Origin: a bacterium M00.F.Ca.ET.205.01.1.1
GTDB taxonomy: Bacteria; Pseudomonadota; Alphaproteobacteria; Rhizobiales; Rhizobiaceae
Assembly: GCA_004791255.1 (NCBI GenBank)
Contig: SRUQ01000011.1
Location: 70,578 to 134,577 of the forward strand
Direction of reading: 5' to 3'
Length of the DNA: 64,000 nucleotides
The notes under the pieces are model-generated. The model saw only the letters and a program-made list of their open reading frames with translations, did no database searches and was not told where the DNA came from. Shown here piece after piece: positions 26,868 through 35,795 of this stretch (positions are counted from its first letter, which is position 1; each line of letters opens with the position of its first letter). The position numbers were made by a program, and so were the translations under genes.

Positions 26868-27257
26868 ATGGGCAAGGCCAAAGCTCCGCGCAGGCTTGCT
26901 GACAACGAAGCGCGCGCCGTTCTGCGCACGATCCGTATCAGCCCGCAGAAGCTGAACCTGGTTGCCGCGCTGATCCGCGGCAAGAAGGTCGCGACAGCGC
27001 TCTCCGACCTCGAATTCTCGGCCAAGCGGATTTCCGGCACGGTCAAGAAGACGCTGGAATCGGCAATCGCCAACGCGGAAAACAACCACGACCTCGACGT
27101 CGATGCGCTGATCGTGGCGGAAGCCTATGTCGGCAAGTCGATCGTCATGAAGCGTTTTCATGCTCGTGGCCGCGGTCGCGCCAGCCGCATCGAGAAGCCG
27201 TTCTCGCACCTCACGATCGTCGTTCGTGAAGTCGAAGAAAAAGGGGAGGCCGCATAA
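26868..27257 (+). CDS. rplV: 50S ribosomal protein L22
   Basis: L22 lines the narrow part of the exit tunnel. The 129 residues include IRISPQKLNLVAALIRGK and the extended hairpin region RFHARGRGRASRIEKPFSH. It overlaps rpsC by one base (TAATG). No change typical of macrolide resistance is evident in the loop. Confidence 0.98.
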   Translation: MGKAKAPRRLADNEARAVLRTIRISPQKLNLVAALIRGKKVATALSDLEFSAKRISGTVKKTLESAIANAENNHDLDVDALIVAEAYVGKSIVMKRFHARGRGRASRIEKPFSHLTIVVREVEEKGEAA

Positions 27258-27982
27258 TGGGCCAGAAAGTCAATCCGATCGGTCTTCGCCTCGGCATCAA
27301 CCGCACCTGGGATTCGCGCTGGTTCGCGAACACCGGCGAGTACGGCAAGCTGCTGCATGAGGACATCAAGATCCGCAAGTACCTCGAGAAGGAGCTCAAG
27401 CAGGCTGCCATCTCGAAGGTCGTGATCGAGCGTCCGCACAAGAAGTGCCGCGTCACCATCCATGCCGCCCGTCCCGGCCTGATCATTGGCAAGAAGGGCG
27501 CCGACATCGAGAAGCTTCGCAAGAAGCTGATGGAGATGACGAAGTCCGAGACGCACCTCAACATCGTCGAAGTGCGCAAGCCGGAAATCGACGCGACCCT
27601 GGTCGCCCAGTCGATCGCCCAGCAGCTCGAGCGCCGTATCGCGTTCCGCCGCGCCATGAAGCGCGCCGTGCAGTCGGCGATGCGCCTCGGTGCCGAAGGC
27701 ATCCGCATCAACTGCTCGGGCCGTCTCGGCGGCGCTGAAATCGCACGCATGGAATGGTACCGCGAAGGCCGCGTGCCGCTGCACACGCTGCGCGCCGATG
27801 TCGACTACGGCACGGCCGAGGCGAATACGGCGTACGGCATCTGCGGCGTCAAGGTCTGGGTATTCAAGGGCGAGATCCTCGAGCACGATCCGATGGCTTC
27901 GGAGCGTCGCGCGACCGAGGGTGATGCTGCGCATGGCGGTGGTGGTGATCGCGAACGCGGTCGTCGTCGCGAAAACGCCTGA
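27257..27982 (+). CDS. rpsC: 30S ribosomal protein S3
   Basis: S3 forms part of the mRNA entry channel and its helicase. It has 241 residues: MGQKVNPIGLRLGI at the start, the KH domain signature LIIGKKGADIEKLR in the middle, and a low-complexity tail rich in Gly, Arg and Glu. The start overlaps rplV by one base. rplP follows after 27 bases. Confidence 0.98.
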   Translation: MGQKVNPIGLRLGINRTWDSRWFANTGEYGKLLHEDIKIRKYLEKELKQAAISKVVIERPHKKCRVTIHAARPGLIIGKKGADIEKLRKKLMEMTKSETHLNIVEVRKPEIDATLVAQSIAQQLERRIAFRRAMKRAVQSAMRLGAEGIRINCSGRLGGAEIARMEWYREGRVPLHTLRADVDYGTAEANTAYGICGVKVWVFKGEILEHDPMASERRATEGDAAHGGGGDRERGRRRENA

Positions 27983-28009
27983 GACATTTAGGAATTTGGA
28001 GTTAGAACG

Positions 28010-28423
28010 ATGCTGCAGCCAAAGCGCACAAAGTTCCGTAAGCAGTTCAAGGGCCGTATCCATGGTACCGCAAAGGGCGGCACCAACCTGGATTTCGGCG
28101 GTTTCGGGCTGAAGGCGCTTGAGCCGAATCGCGTCACCGCGCGTGAGATCGAGGCGGCCCGCCGCGCGATCACTCGCGAAATGAAGCGCGCCGGCCGCGT
28201 CTGGATCCGTATTTTCCCGGATCTGCCGGTCACGTCGAAGCCGACCGAAGTCCGCATGGGCAAGGGCAAGGGCGCGGTCGACTATTGGGCGGCACGCGTC
28301 AAGCCGGGCCGCATCATGTTCGAGATCGACGGCGTCAATGAAGAAACCGCCCGCGAGGCGCTGCGTCTCGGCGCGGCCAAGCTCTCGGTCAGGACGCGCT
28401 TCGTACAGCGCATCGCAGAATAA
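28010..28423 (+). CDS. rplP: 50S ribosomal protein L16
   Basis: L16 binds close to the A-site tRNA elbow and is required for late 50S assembly. The 137 residues show MLQPKRTKFRKQFKGRIHG, RIFPDLPVTSKPTEVRMGKGKG and RPGRIMFE-like segments. Standard length. rpmC starts 13 bases downstream. Confidence 0.98.
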   Translation: MLQPKRTKFRKQFKGRIHGTAKGGTNLDFGGFGLKALEPNRVTAREIEAARRAITREMKRAGRVWIRIFPDLPVTSKPTEVRMGKGKGAVDYWAARVKPGRIMFEIDGVNEETAREALRLGAAKLSVRTRFVQRIAE

Positions 28424-28436
28424 GGACGGGCTGATC

Positions 28437-28637
28437 ATGAAAGCCGAAGACATCCGGACCAAGACCCAGGACCAGCTGACCGACGACCTGGCCAGCCTGA
28501 AGAAAGAGCAGTTCAACCTGCGCTTCCAGAAGGCCACCGGTCAGCTCGAGAAGACCGCGCGCGTGAAGCAGGTTCGTAAGGACATTGCGCGTATCAAGAC
28601 CATCGCTGCGGAAAAGTCCGCGGCCAAGAAGGCGTAA
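28437..28637 (+). CDS. rpmC: 50S ribosomal protein L29
   Basis: L29 is a two-helix protein at the tunnel exit next to L23. The 66 residues include the conserved LKKEQFNLRFQKATGQLEK and RKDIARIKTI. The ATG at 28437 is used: in-frame sequence upstream overlaps rplP and is not L29-like. rpsQ follows after 11 bases. Confidence 0.97.
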   Translation: MKAEDIRTKTQDQLTDDLASLKKEQFNLRFQKATGQLEKTARVKQVRKDIARIKTIAAEKSAAKKA

Positions 28638-28648
28638 GGACGAAAACC

Positions 28649-28888
28649 ATGCCAAAGCGCATTTTGCAGGGCACCGTCGTCAGCGACAAGAACGAGAAGA
28701 CGGTTGTCGTTAAGGTCGAACGGCGCTTCACGCATCCCGTGATGAAGAAGACCGTGCGTATGACCAAGAAGTACAAGGCGCACGACGAGAACAACGCCCA
28801 CAAGGTTGGCGATCAGGTGTTCATCCAGGAATCGAAGCCGATTTCCAAGGACAAGCGCTGGATCGTCGTGTCTTCGGACCAGGCGTAA
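28649..28888 (+). CDS. rpsQ: 30S ribosomal protein S17
   Basis: S17 is a primary 16S rRNA-binding protein with an OB fold. The 79 residues contain MPKRILQGTVVSDKNEKTVV and HPVMKKTVRMTKKYKAHDE. The 72 bases to rplN are the longest spacer in this part of the cluster and hold no clear signal. Confidence 0.98.
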   Translation: MPKRILQGTVVSDKNEKTVVVKVERRFTHPVMKKTVRMTKKYKAHDENNAHKVGDQVFIQESKPISKDKRWIVVSSDQA

Positions 28889-28960
28889 ACAAACGAATTT
28901 TGGACAGACCGGGGAGGGGCTTCGAGCCCGTCCCGTTAGAAAAGAAGAAGGCGGCCAGTC

Positions 28961-29329
28961 ATGATTCAGATGCAAACAAACCTCGACGTCGCGGATAATT
29001 CCGGCGCGCGTCGTGTCATGTGCATCAAGGTGCTGGGCGGCTCGAAGCGGAAATACGCTTCCGTGGGCGACATCATCGTGGTGTCTATCAAGGAAGCCAT
29101 TCCGCGCGGCCGCGTTAAGAAGGGCGATGTGATGAAGGCGGTCGTGGTTCGCACGGCCAAGGACATCCGCCGCCCGGACGGCAGCGTGATCCGTTTCGAC
29201 AAGAACGCAGCCGTTCTCGTCGACAACAAGAAAGAGCCGATCGGCACGCGTATCTTCGGACCGGTTCCGCGCGAACTCCGCGCCAAGAACCACATGAAGA
29301 TCATCTCGCTCGCGCCAGAAGTGCTGTAA
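28961..29329 (+). CDS. rplN: 50S ribosomal protein L14
   Basis: L14 lies at the subunit interface and contacts 16S helix 14. The 122 residues include MIQMQTNLDVADNSGARRVM, RRPDGSVIRFDKNAAVL and GTRIFGPVPRELR. Typical length. rplX starts 12 bases later. Confidence 0.98.
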   Translation: MIQMQTNLDVADNSGARRVMCIKVLGGSKRKYASVGDIIVVSIKEAIPRGRVKKGDVMKAVVVRTAKDIRRPDGSVIRFDKNAAVLVDNKKEPIGTRIFGPVPRELRAKNHMKIISLAPEVL

Positions 29330-29341
29330 GGAGCCGGACCA

Positions 29342-29656
29342 ATGCAAAAGATTAGAAAAGGCGACAAGGTCGTCGTGCTGGCCGGCAAGGACAAGGGCCG
29401 TTCGGGCGAAGTCCTCTCGGTTCAGCCGAAGGATGACACCGCGCTGGTGCGTGGCGTCAACATGATCCGCCGTCACCAGAAGCAGTCCCAGTCCCAAGAG
29501 GGCGGGATCATCACCAAGGAAGCGCCGATCCAGCTGTCGAACATCGCGCTGGCCGACCCCAAGGATGGCAAGCCGACCCGCGTCGGCTTCATCTTCCAGA
29601 AGGACGGCAAGAAGGTGCGCGTCGCCAAGCGCTCGGGAGAAGTCATCAATGGCTAA
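29342..29656 (+). CDS. rplX: 50S ribosomal protein L24
   Basis: L24 is an assembly initiator with a KOW motif. Among its 104 residues are MQKIRKGDKVVVLAGKDKG, GVNMIRRHQKQ and PTRVGFIFQKDGKKVRVAK. The end overlaps the rplE start by 8 bases, so translation is coupled. Confidence 0.97.
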   Translation: MQKIRKGDKVVVLAGKDKGRSGEVLSVQPKDDTALVRGVNMIRRHQKQSQSQEGGIITKEAPIQLSNIALADPKDGKPTRVGFIFQKDGKKVRVAKRSGEVING

Positions 29657-30227
29657 GGCTCAAACCAAGCAGGCGACTGCCACCAACACGCCGCGCCTCA
29701 AGCAGGTCTACAACGAGACCATTCGCAAGGCGCTGCAGGAGCAGTTCGGCTACGACAACGACATGCAGGTTCCGCGCCTCGACAAGATCGTGCTGAACAT
29801 GGGCGTCGGCGAAGCGACCGCCGATTCCAAGAAGCCTTCGGTTGCTGCCGAAGACCTGGCGCTGATCGCCGGCCAGAAGGCCGTCGTCACCCGCGCCCGC
29901 AATTCGATCGCGGGCTTCAAGGTCCGCGAGAACATGCCGATCGGCGCCAAGGTCACGCTGCGCAAGGAACGTATGTACGAGTTCCTCGACCGCCTCGTGA
30001 ACATCGCGCTGCCGCGCGTCCGCGACTTCCGCGGACTGAACCCAAAGAGCTTCGATGGCCGTGGCAATTACGCCATGGGCATCAAGGAGCACATCGTGTT
30101 CCCGGAGATCAACTACGACAAGGTTGATCAGATCTGGGGCATGGACGTCATCGTTTGTACGACTGCGAAGACGGACGACGAAGCCAGGGCATTGCTCAAG
30201 GCTTTCAACTTCCCCTTCCGCCAGTAA
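29649..30227 (+). CDS. rplE: 50S ribosomal protein L5
   Basis: L5 binds 5S rRNA and contacts P-site tRNA. It has 192 residues with KIVLNMGVGEATADSKK, RNSIAGFKVRENMPIGAKVTLR and RDFRGLNPKSFDGRGNY. The ATG at 29649 gives the short Lys/Gln/Thr-rich leader seen in rhizobial L5; an earlier in-frame ATG lies deep in rplX. rpsN follows after 27 bases. Confidence 0.97.
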   Translation: MAKAQTKQATATNTPRLKQVYNETIRKALQEQFGYDNDMQVPRLDKIVLNMGVGEATADSKKPSVAAEDLALIAGQKAVVTRARNSIAGFKVRENMPIGAKVTLRKERMYEFLDRLVNIALPRVRDFRGLNPKSFDGRGNYAMGIKEHIVFPEINYDKVDQIWGMDVIVCTTAKTDDEARALLKAFNFPFRQ

Positions 30228-30254
30228 CGGCAGCGAGAAAAGGAAAAATCTGAA

Positions 30255-30560
30255 ATGGCAAAGACCAGCTCAGTCGAGAAAAACAACAGGCGCCGCAAGC
30301 TTGCCGACCAGTACGGTCCCAAGCGCGCAGCGCTGAAGGCGATCATCATGGATCAGTCCAAGCCGATGGAAGAGCGTTTCCGCGCTCAGCTCAAGCTTGC
30401 TGCCCTGCCGCGCAACTCGGCCAAGATCCGCATCCGCAACCGCTGCGAAGTCACCGGCCGTCCGCGGGCCTACTATCGCAAGCTCAAAGTATCGCGCATC
30501 GCGCTTCGTGATCTCGGCAATAACGGCCAGATCCCGGGCCTGGTCAAGTCGAGCTGGTAA
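30255..30560 (+). CDS. rpsN: 30S ribosomal protein S14 (long, zinc-free form)
   Basis: S14 helps assemble the 30S head. This is the 101-residue C-minus type: it lacks the two CxxC pairs of the short zinc form and keeps RNRCEVTGRPRAYYRKLKVSR and PGLVKSSW. The form does not need zinc, so no zinc-regulated paralogue is implied. rpsH starts 12 bases later. Confidence 0.97.
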   Translation: MAKTSSVEKNNRRRKLADQYGPKRAALKAIIMDQSKPMEERFRAQLKLAALPRNSAKIRIRNRCEVTGRPRAYYRKLKVSRIALRDLGNNGQIPGLVKSSW

Positions 30561-30572
30561 GGAGGACATAAC

Positions 30573-30971
30573 ATGTCATTGAGCGATCCTCTCGGCGATA
30601 TGCTGACCCGCATCCGCAACGCATACGGCCGCAAGAAGTCGAGTGTTTCGACGCCGGCCTCGCGTCTGCGCACCCGCGTCCTCGACGTGCTGAAGGCTGA
30701 AGGCTACATCCGCGACTACAGCCAGACCGACTTCGACAACGGCAAGTCCGAAATCGAAATCGAGCTGAAGTATTTCGACGGAGCTCCGGTCGTGCGCGAA
30801 ATCGCCCGCGTCTCGAAGCCGGGCCGCCGCGTTTACGTTTCGGCCAAGTCGATCCCGCATGTCGCCAACGGCCTCGGCATCGCCATCCTTTCGACGCCGA
30901 AGGGCGTGATGGCCGACCACGAAGCGCGTGAGCAGAACGTCGGCGGCGAGATCCTCTGCCAGATCTTCTGA
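30573..30971 (+). CDS. rpsH: 30S ribosomal protein S8
   Basis: S8 binds 16S helix 21 and in E. coli represses the spc operon. The 132 residues open DPLGDMLTRIRNAYGRKK and end with the family motif KGVMADHEAREQNVGGEILC. The start has GGAGGACATAAC before it. rplF follows after 89 bases. Confidence 0.98.
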   Translation: MSLSDPLGDMLTRIRNAYGRKKSSVSTPASRLRTRVLDVLKAEGYIRDYSQTDFDNGKSEIEIELKYFDGAPVVREIARVSKPGRRVYVSAKSIPHVANGLGIAILSTPKGVMADHEAREQNVGGEILCQIF

Positions 30972-31060
30972 TCTGGCAGTTGACCGCAAAGTGGAATCCG
31001 GTCTTCGGATCGTTCCCGAAGACAGAGACCTGAAACAAGAGAAGTGACGAGGACAACAAA

Positions 31061-31594
31061 ATGTCTCGTATTGGAAAGAAACCCGTTTCGCTGCCCCAGG
31101 GCGTGACCGCGACCGTCAACGGCCAGACCGTGACGGCGAAGGGCCCCAAGGGTGAGCTGAAGTTCGTGGTGAACGACGAAGTGCTGGTCAAGATGGAAGG
31201 CAGCGAGATTGCTGTTCAGCCGCGCGACCAGTCGAAGACCGCCCGCTCCAAGTGGGGCATGTCGCGTACGCAGATCGTCAACATCCTGCAGGGCGTGAAG
31301 GACGGTTTCGAGAAGAAGCTCGAGATCACCGGCGTCGGCTATCGCGCAGCACTTCAGGGCAAGAACCTGCAGCTGGCACTTGGCTTCAGCCACGATGTCG
31401 TCTACGAGACGCCGCAGGGCATCACCATCACTGTCCCGAAGCCGACCGAGATCACCGTGGCCGGCATCGACAAGCAGCAGGTTGGCCAGGTTGCCGCGGA
31501 AATCCGCGAATACCGTGGTCCCGAGCCTTACAAGGGCAAGGGCGTCCGTTACGCTGGCGAGAAGATCGTCCGCAAGGAAGGCAAGAAGAAGTAA
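31061..31594 (+). CDS. rplF: 50S ribosomal protein L6
   Basis: L6 lies near the sarcin-ricin loop and factor site. The 177 residues begin MSRIGKKPVSLPQGV and end with PEPYKGKGVRYAGEKIVRKE, the expected family signature. Standard length. The 140 bases to rplR contain a small stem-loop (AGGCG/CGCCT) and a T6 run at 31711-31716 region but no clean terminator. Confidence 0.97.
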   Translation: MSRIGKKPVSLPQGVTATVNGQTVTAKGPKGELKFVVNDEVLVKMEGSEIAVQPRDQSKTARSKWGMSRTQIVNILQGVKDGFEKKLEITGVGYRAALQGKNLQLALGFSHDVVYETPQGITITVPKPTEITVAGIDKQQVGQVAAEIREYRGPEPYKGKGVRYAGEKIVRKEGKKK

Positions 31595-31734
31595 TGGGCC
31601 TGGCCCTGGAAAGTCGCTGACTTTTCGGAAAGGGCCAAGCCAGAGAAGTGTAACGCCGCGGGGAGCGGCCGCGGGAGGCGCTTTCGCCTACCGCACATGG
31701 CGGCCCCCGTTTTTTGAAGGCAAGGAAGACCATC

Positions 31735-32094
31735 ATGGGTATCAAGGAAGCCATTCAGCGCCGTGCGCAGCGCGTTCGTCGCCAGATCAGGAAGGTCGCC
31801 GGCGAGCGTCCGCGTCTGTCTGTTCATCGCACCTCGAAAAACATCTACGTGCAGGTGATCGACGACGCCAAGGGCCACACCATCGCCGCCGCTTCGACGC
31901 TGGAGAAGGACCTCAAGGGTTCGCTCAAGACCGGTGCCGACACCGCTGCCGCCGCCGCGATCGGCAAGCTGATCGCCGAGCGCGCCACCAAGGCCGGCGT
32001 TAAGGAAGTCGTCTTCGACCGTGGCCCGTACATCTATCACGGCCGTGTCAAGGCGCTGGCTGAAGCAGCCCGCGAAGGCGGCCTCAGCTTCTAA
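31735..32094 (+). CDS. rplR: 50S ribosomal protein L18
   Basis: L18 binds 5S rRNA with L5. From the ATG at 31735, preceded by AAGGAAG, it has 119 residues including RRAQRVRRQIRK, RPRLSVHRTSKNIYVQVIDD and FDRGPYIYHGRVKALAEAAR. An in-frame TTG seven codons upstream is less likely. rpsE follows after 76 bases. Confidence 0.97.
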   Translation: MGIKEAIQRRAQRVRRQIRKVAGERPRLSVHRTSKNIYVQVIDDAKGHTIAAASTLEKDLKGSLKTGADTAAAAAIGKLIAERATKAGVKEVVFDRGPYIYHGRVKALAEAAREGGLSF

Positions 32095-32170
32095 TTTTTC
32101 ACCGTCGGCGACCCAAAGCGGCGCCGGCAATCAGCAACCCGTGCTTCCGGAAAAGAACAAGGAACAGGAT

Positions 32171-32734
32171 ATGGCACAGGAACGTAGGGACGGCGGCCGC
32201 GGCCGCGAGCGTGAAGAGCGCGATGACGGCATGGTGGACAAGCTGGTCCACATCAACCGCGTCGCCAAGGTCGTCAAGGGTGGCCGTCGCTTCGGCTTCG
32301 CCGCACTCGTCGTCGTCGGCGACCAGAAGGGCCGCGTCGGCTTCGGTCACGGCAAGGCGCGCGAAGTGCCGGAAGCCATCCGCAAGGCAACCGAATCGGC
32401 CAAGCGCGACATGATTTTCGTGCCGCTGCGCTCGGGCCGCACGCTGCACCACGACGTCGAAGGACGCTGGGGTGCCGGTCGCGTGTTGTTGCGCGCCGCC
32501 AAGCAGGGTACCGGTATCATCGCCGGCGGCCCGATGCGCGCTGTCTTCGAGACGCTCGGCATGCATGACGTGGTCGCCAAGTCGATGGGTTCGTCGAACC
32601 CGTACAACATGGTTCGCGCCACCTTCGACGCGCTGAAGAGCCAGATGCATCCCAAGGATGTGGCTGCCGCGCGCGGCATCAAGTATTCGACCCTTCAGGC
32701 CCGCCGCGGCACCGCCGTAGCGGCTGAAGAATAG
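32171..32734 (+). CDS. rpsE: 30S ribosomal protein S5
   Basis: S5 is part of the mRNA entry site and affects decoding accuracy. The 187 residues start with an Arg/Glu-rich leader, then KLVHINRVAKVVKGGRRFGF (double-stranded RNA-binding fold), GRVGFGHGKAREVPEAIRKA and GSSNPYNMVRATFDAL. AAGGAACAGGAT precedes the ATG at 32171; a longer in-frame extension overlapping rplR is rejected. rpmD follows after 24 bases. Confidence 0.97.
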   Translation: MAQERRDGGRGREREERDDGMVDKLVHINRVAKVVKGGRRFGFAALVVVGDQKGRVGFGHGKAREVPEAIRKATESAKRDMIFVPLRSGRTLHHDVEGRWGAGRVLLRAAKQGTGIIAGGPMRAVFETLGMHDVVAKSMGSSNPYNMVRATFDALKSQMHPKDVAAARGIKYSTLQARRGTAVAAEE

Positions 32735-32758
32735 TCGATCTGACCAGGGATTTTGACC

Positions 32759-32956
32759 ATGGCCAAGAAAGCAACCAAGACCATCACCGTCAAGCAGATC
32801 GGTTCGCCGATCCGTCGTCCGAAGGAACAGCGCGCAACGCTGGTCGGCCTCGGCCTCAACAAGATGCACAAGCAGCGCACGCTGGAAGATACGCCTTCCG
32901 TGCGCGGCATGATCGCTGCCGTCCAGCATCTCGTCCAAGTCGTGGACGAGGGCTGA
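32759..32956 (+). CDS. rpmD: 50S ribosomal protein L30
   Basis: A small 50S protein of 65 residues with ITVKQIGSPIRRPKEQR, TLVGLGLNKMHKQRTLEDTP and IAAVQHLV, all typical. ATG at 32759 is used; a TTG two codons earlier is in frame but unlikely. rplO starts 22 bases later. Confidence 0.96.
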   Translation: MAKKATKTITVKQIGSPIRRPKEQRATLVGLGLNKMHKQRTLEDTPSVRGMIAAVQHLVQVVDEG

Positions 32957-32978
32957 GCCAAAGCGCAGGAGAACCCAG

Positions 32979-33452
32979 ATGAAACTCAACGATCTGCGTG
33001 ACAAGGACGGCGCGACGCATTCCAAGAAGCGTCTCGGCCGCGGCATCGGCTCCGGCTCCGGCAAGACCGCCGGCCGCGGCGTCAAGGGCCAGAAGGCGCG
33101 CTCCGGCGTCGCCGTCAACGGCTTCGAGGGTGGCCAGATGCCGCTCTACAGGCGCCTGCCGAAGCGCGGCTTCAACAACATCTTCGCCAAGAGCTTCACG
33201 ATCGTGTCGCTGGCCAAGATCCAGGCCGCTATCGATGCCAAGAAGCTCGATTCGAAGGCAGCCGTGACCGCCGAGGCGCTGGTTGCCGCCGGCGTCATCC
33301 GCCGCGCCAAGGACGGCGTGCGCGTGCTGTCCGATGGCGATCTGAAGGCCAAGCTGACCTTCGACGTCGCTGGTGCCTCCAAGGCCGCGATTGAGAAGAT
33401 CGAAAAGGCCGGCGGTTCGGTCAAGCTGGCGGAAACGGCAGCTGCCGAGTAA
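32979..33452 (+). CDS. rplO: 50S ribosomal protein L15
   Basis: L15 is a late-assembly 50S protein. The 157 residues contain the basic Gly-rich N-terminal arm (KKRLGRGIGSGSGKTAGRG, KGQKARSG) and FEGGQMPLYRRLPKRGF, with a folded C-terminal domain. It is the last ribosomal gene before secY, from which it is separated by 193 bases containing a perfect hairpin. Confidence 0.97.
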   Translation: MKLNDLRDKDGATHSKKRLGRGIGSGSGKTAGRGVKGQKARSGVAVNGFEGGQMPLYRRLPKRGFNNIFAKSFTIVSLAKIQAAIDAKKLDSKAAVTAEALVAAGVIRRAKDGVRVLSDGDLKAKLTFDVAGASKAAIEKIEKAGGSVKLAETAAAE

Positions 33453-33524
33453 CGGCAATTTGAAGCGCGACCGGCAAGAGAGCGTTCCGCTTTTGCTCGC
33501 GATCGTGCTTTGATCTGTTCAATT

Positions 33525-33550
33525 AAGCGGCCGCGTCAACGCGGCCGCTT
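33525..33550 (+). terminator. Perfect hairpin between rplO and secY (attenuator or weak terminator)
   Basis: An 11-bp perfect GC-rich stem (33525-33535 with 33540-33550) closes a TCAA tetraloop. It is followed by GCATGTTT rather than a full T run, so termination may be partial. It could set secY-adk expression apart from the ribosomal genes upstream. Confidence 0.6.
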
Positions 33551-33645
33551 GCATGTTTAGAGCCCGGAGCTTATCTCGTGAGCTTCGGTGAAACGCGCCG
33601 CCTGACCTCAAAGGCCATCAAGCGTTACCAAGCGGAGAATCAGGC

Positions 33646-34986
33646 ATGGCTTCGGCTGCTGAACAACTAGCCTCGAATCTGAATTTCTCGGCTTTCGCCA
33701 AGGCGGAAGACCTGAAGAAACGAATCTGGTTCACCATCGGCGCGCTGCTCGTCTACCGTCTCGGCACCTACATTCCGCTTCCCGGCATCAACCCCGATGC
33801 CTTCGCGCAGGCCTTCTCCTCGCAGAGCAAGGGCGTGCTCGGCATGTTCAACATGTTCGCTGGCGGCGCCGTGCAGCGCATGGCGATCTTCGCGCTCGGC
33901 ATCATGCCCTACATCTCCGCCTCCATCATCATGCAGCTCATGACCTCGGTCATCCCGTCGCTGGAAGCGCTGAAGAAGGAAGGCGAGCAGGGCCGCAAGA
34001 TTATCAACCAGTACACGCGCTACGGCACCGTGCTGCTGGCGCTGGTTCAGGCCTACGGCATTTCGGTGGGCCTGGAGAACGGCAACGGCATCGTCAGCGA
34101 TCCCGGCATGTTCTTCCGCATCTCGACCGTCGTCACGCTGGTCGGCGGCACCATGTTCCTGATGTGGCTCGGCGAGCAGATCACCGCGCGCGGCATCGGC
34201 AACGGTATTTCGCTGATCATCTTCTCCGGCATCGTCGCCGGCCTGCCGCATGCCATTTCCGGCACGCTGGAGCTTGGCCGCACCGGCGCCCTGTCGACCG
34301 GCCTGATCCTGGCGATCATCGTGCTCGCCATCGTCGTCATCGCGCTCATCGTGTTCTTCGAGCGCGCCCAGCGCCGGCTGCTGATCCAGTATCCGAAGCG
34401 CCAGGTCGGCAACCGCATGTTCCAGGGCGACACCTCGCACCTGCCGCTGAAGCTTAATACGTCGGGCGTCATCCCGCCGATCTTCGCTTCGTCGCTGCTG
34501 CTTTTGCCGGCAACCGTCGCCGGCTTCTCGCAGGCCACCAACATGCCCGCCTGGGCCAGCACCATCCTGGCCTCGCTCGGCCATGGCCAGCCGCTCTACA
34601 TGGCATTCTATGCGGCGATGATCGTGTTCTTCGCCTTCTTCTACACCGCGATCGTCTTCAATCCGAAGGACACCGCCGACCAGCTCAAGAAGCACTCCGG
34701 CTTCATCCCGGGCTACCGTCCGGGCGAGCGCACCGCCGATTACATCGACTACGTTCTCACCCGCATCACCGTCATCGGCGCCATCTACCTGGTGCTGGTG
34801 TGCCTGCTGCCGGAGTTCCTGATTTCGGCGACTGGCGTACCATTCTACCTTGGTGGCACATCGCTTCTGATCGTGGTCAGTGTCACGCTCGATACGGTTG
34901 CCCAGATTCAGGGGCACCTGATCGCGCACCAGTATGAAGGCCTGATCAAGAAGTCGAAGCTGCGCGGGGGGAAGAAGTCCAGATGA
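33646..34986 (+). CDS. secY: Preprotein translocase subunit SecY
   Basis: SecY forms the protein-conducting channel of the inner membrane. The 446 residues contain ten predicted membrane spans and family motifs such as YRLGTYIPLPGI, FALGIMPYISASIIMQL and the cytoplasmic loop QRRLLIQYPKRQVG. Length is normal. The end overlaps adk by four bases (ATGA). The usual gammaproteobacterial neighbour rpmJ (L36) is absent, as in other alphaproteobacteria. Confidence 0.98.
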   Translation: MASAAEQLASNLNFSAFAKAEDLKKRIWFTIGALLVYRLGTYIPLPGINPDAFAQAFSSQSKGVLGMFNMFAGGAVQRMAIFALGIMPYISASIIMQLMTSVIPSLEALKKEGEQGRKIINQYTRYGTVLLALVQAYGISVGLENGNGIVSDPGMFFRISTVVTLVGGTMFLMWLGEQITARGIGNGISLIIFSGIVAGLPHAISGTLELGRTGALSTGLILAIIVLAIVVIALIVFFERAQRRLLIQYPKRQVGNRMFQGDTSHLPLKLNTSGVIPPIFASSLLLLPATVAGFSQATNMPAWASTILASLGHGQPLYMAFYAAMIVFFAFFYTAIVFNPKDTADQLKKHSGFIPGYRPGERTADYIDYVLTRITVIGAIYLVLVCLLPEFLISATGVPFYLGGTSLLIVVSVTLDTVAQIQGHLIAHQYEGLIKKSKLRGGKKSR

Positions 34987-35591
34987 GGTTGATTTTGCTT
35001 GGGCCGCCAGGAGCGGGTAAGGGGACGCAAGCACAAAGACTGGTAGAGAAGCACGGCATACCCCAGCTTTCGACGGGTGACATGCTGCGTGCCGCCGTGC
35101 AGGCTGGAACCGAAGTCGGCAAGCGCGCCAAGGCGGTCATGGACGCGGGCGAGCTGGTATCGGATGCCATCGTCAACGCGATCGTGGCCGAACGCATCGA
35201 TCAGCCCGATTGCGCCAGGGGGTTCATCCTCGACGGCTACCCGCGCACACTGGTGCAGGCCGATGCGGTTGAATCGATGCTCGCCGAGCGAGGCATCGCT
35301 CTCGACACGGTGGTCGAACTGGTCGTCGACGACAAGGCGCTGGTCGGCCGCATCGTCAAGCGGGCCGAGGAGGCCAAGGCCGCCGGCCAGCCGGTGCGCA
35401 AGGACGACAATCCGGCGGTGTTCGAAGAGCGCCTGCGGGAATACTACAAGAAAACCGCTCCGCTGATCGGCTACTACTATGCCAAGCGCACGCTGAAGAG
35501 CGTCGACGGAATGGCCGGAATCGACGCCGTGACGGCCGAGATCGAAGCCGTGCTCTCGGCGACCGCGAAAGAGACGGTCGCGGCCAAATAA
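34983..35591 (+). CDS. adk: Adenylate kinase (short-LID form)
   Basis: Catalyses AMP + ATP to 2 ADP in the cytoplasm. The 202 residues show the P-loop GPPGAGKGTQ (7-16), STGDMLRAAV, and GFILDGYPRTLVQA. The LID region is short and lacks the zinc-binding Cys set, as in other alphaproteobacterial enzymes. Start overlaps secY by four bases, so the two are coupled. rpsM follows after 204 bases. Confidence 0.97.
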   Translation: MRLILLGPPGAGKGTQAQRLVEKHGIPQLSTGDMLRAAVQAGTEVGKRAKAVMDAGELVSDAIVNAIVAERIDQPDCARGFILDGYPRTLVQADAVESMLAERGIALDTVVELVVDDKALVGRIVKRAEEAKAAGQPVRKDDNPAVFEERLREYYKKTAPLIGYYYAKRTLKSVDGMAGIDAVTAEIEAVLSATAKETVAAK

Positions 35592-35795
35592 GATTGCGCT
35601 TGACTGAAACGGTTCGCTGGGGTATGGCGGCCCGTCTTCCTGTCAGGCATGGAGTTTGCTTGCCCGCAAGGGCAGGGCAATCCTTTTGAACCAGGAAACT
35701 CCCGCATGGGCCGGCCTCCACCGGACGCGGGGCAACGCAAATAGCGCCGGGCTCTGCCTTTTGAAGGTTGGCCGGCCCACATGGAGAGAGAAAAG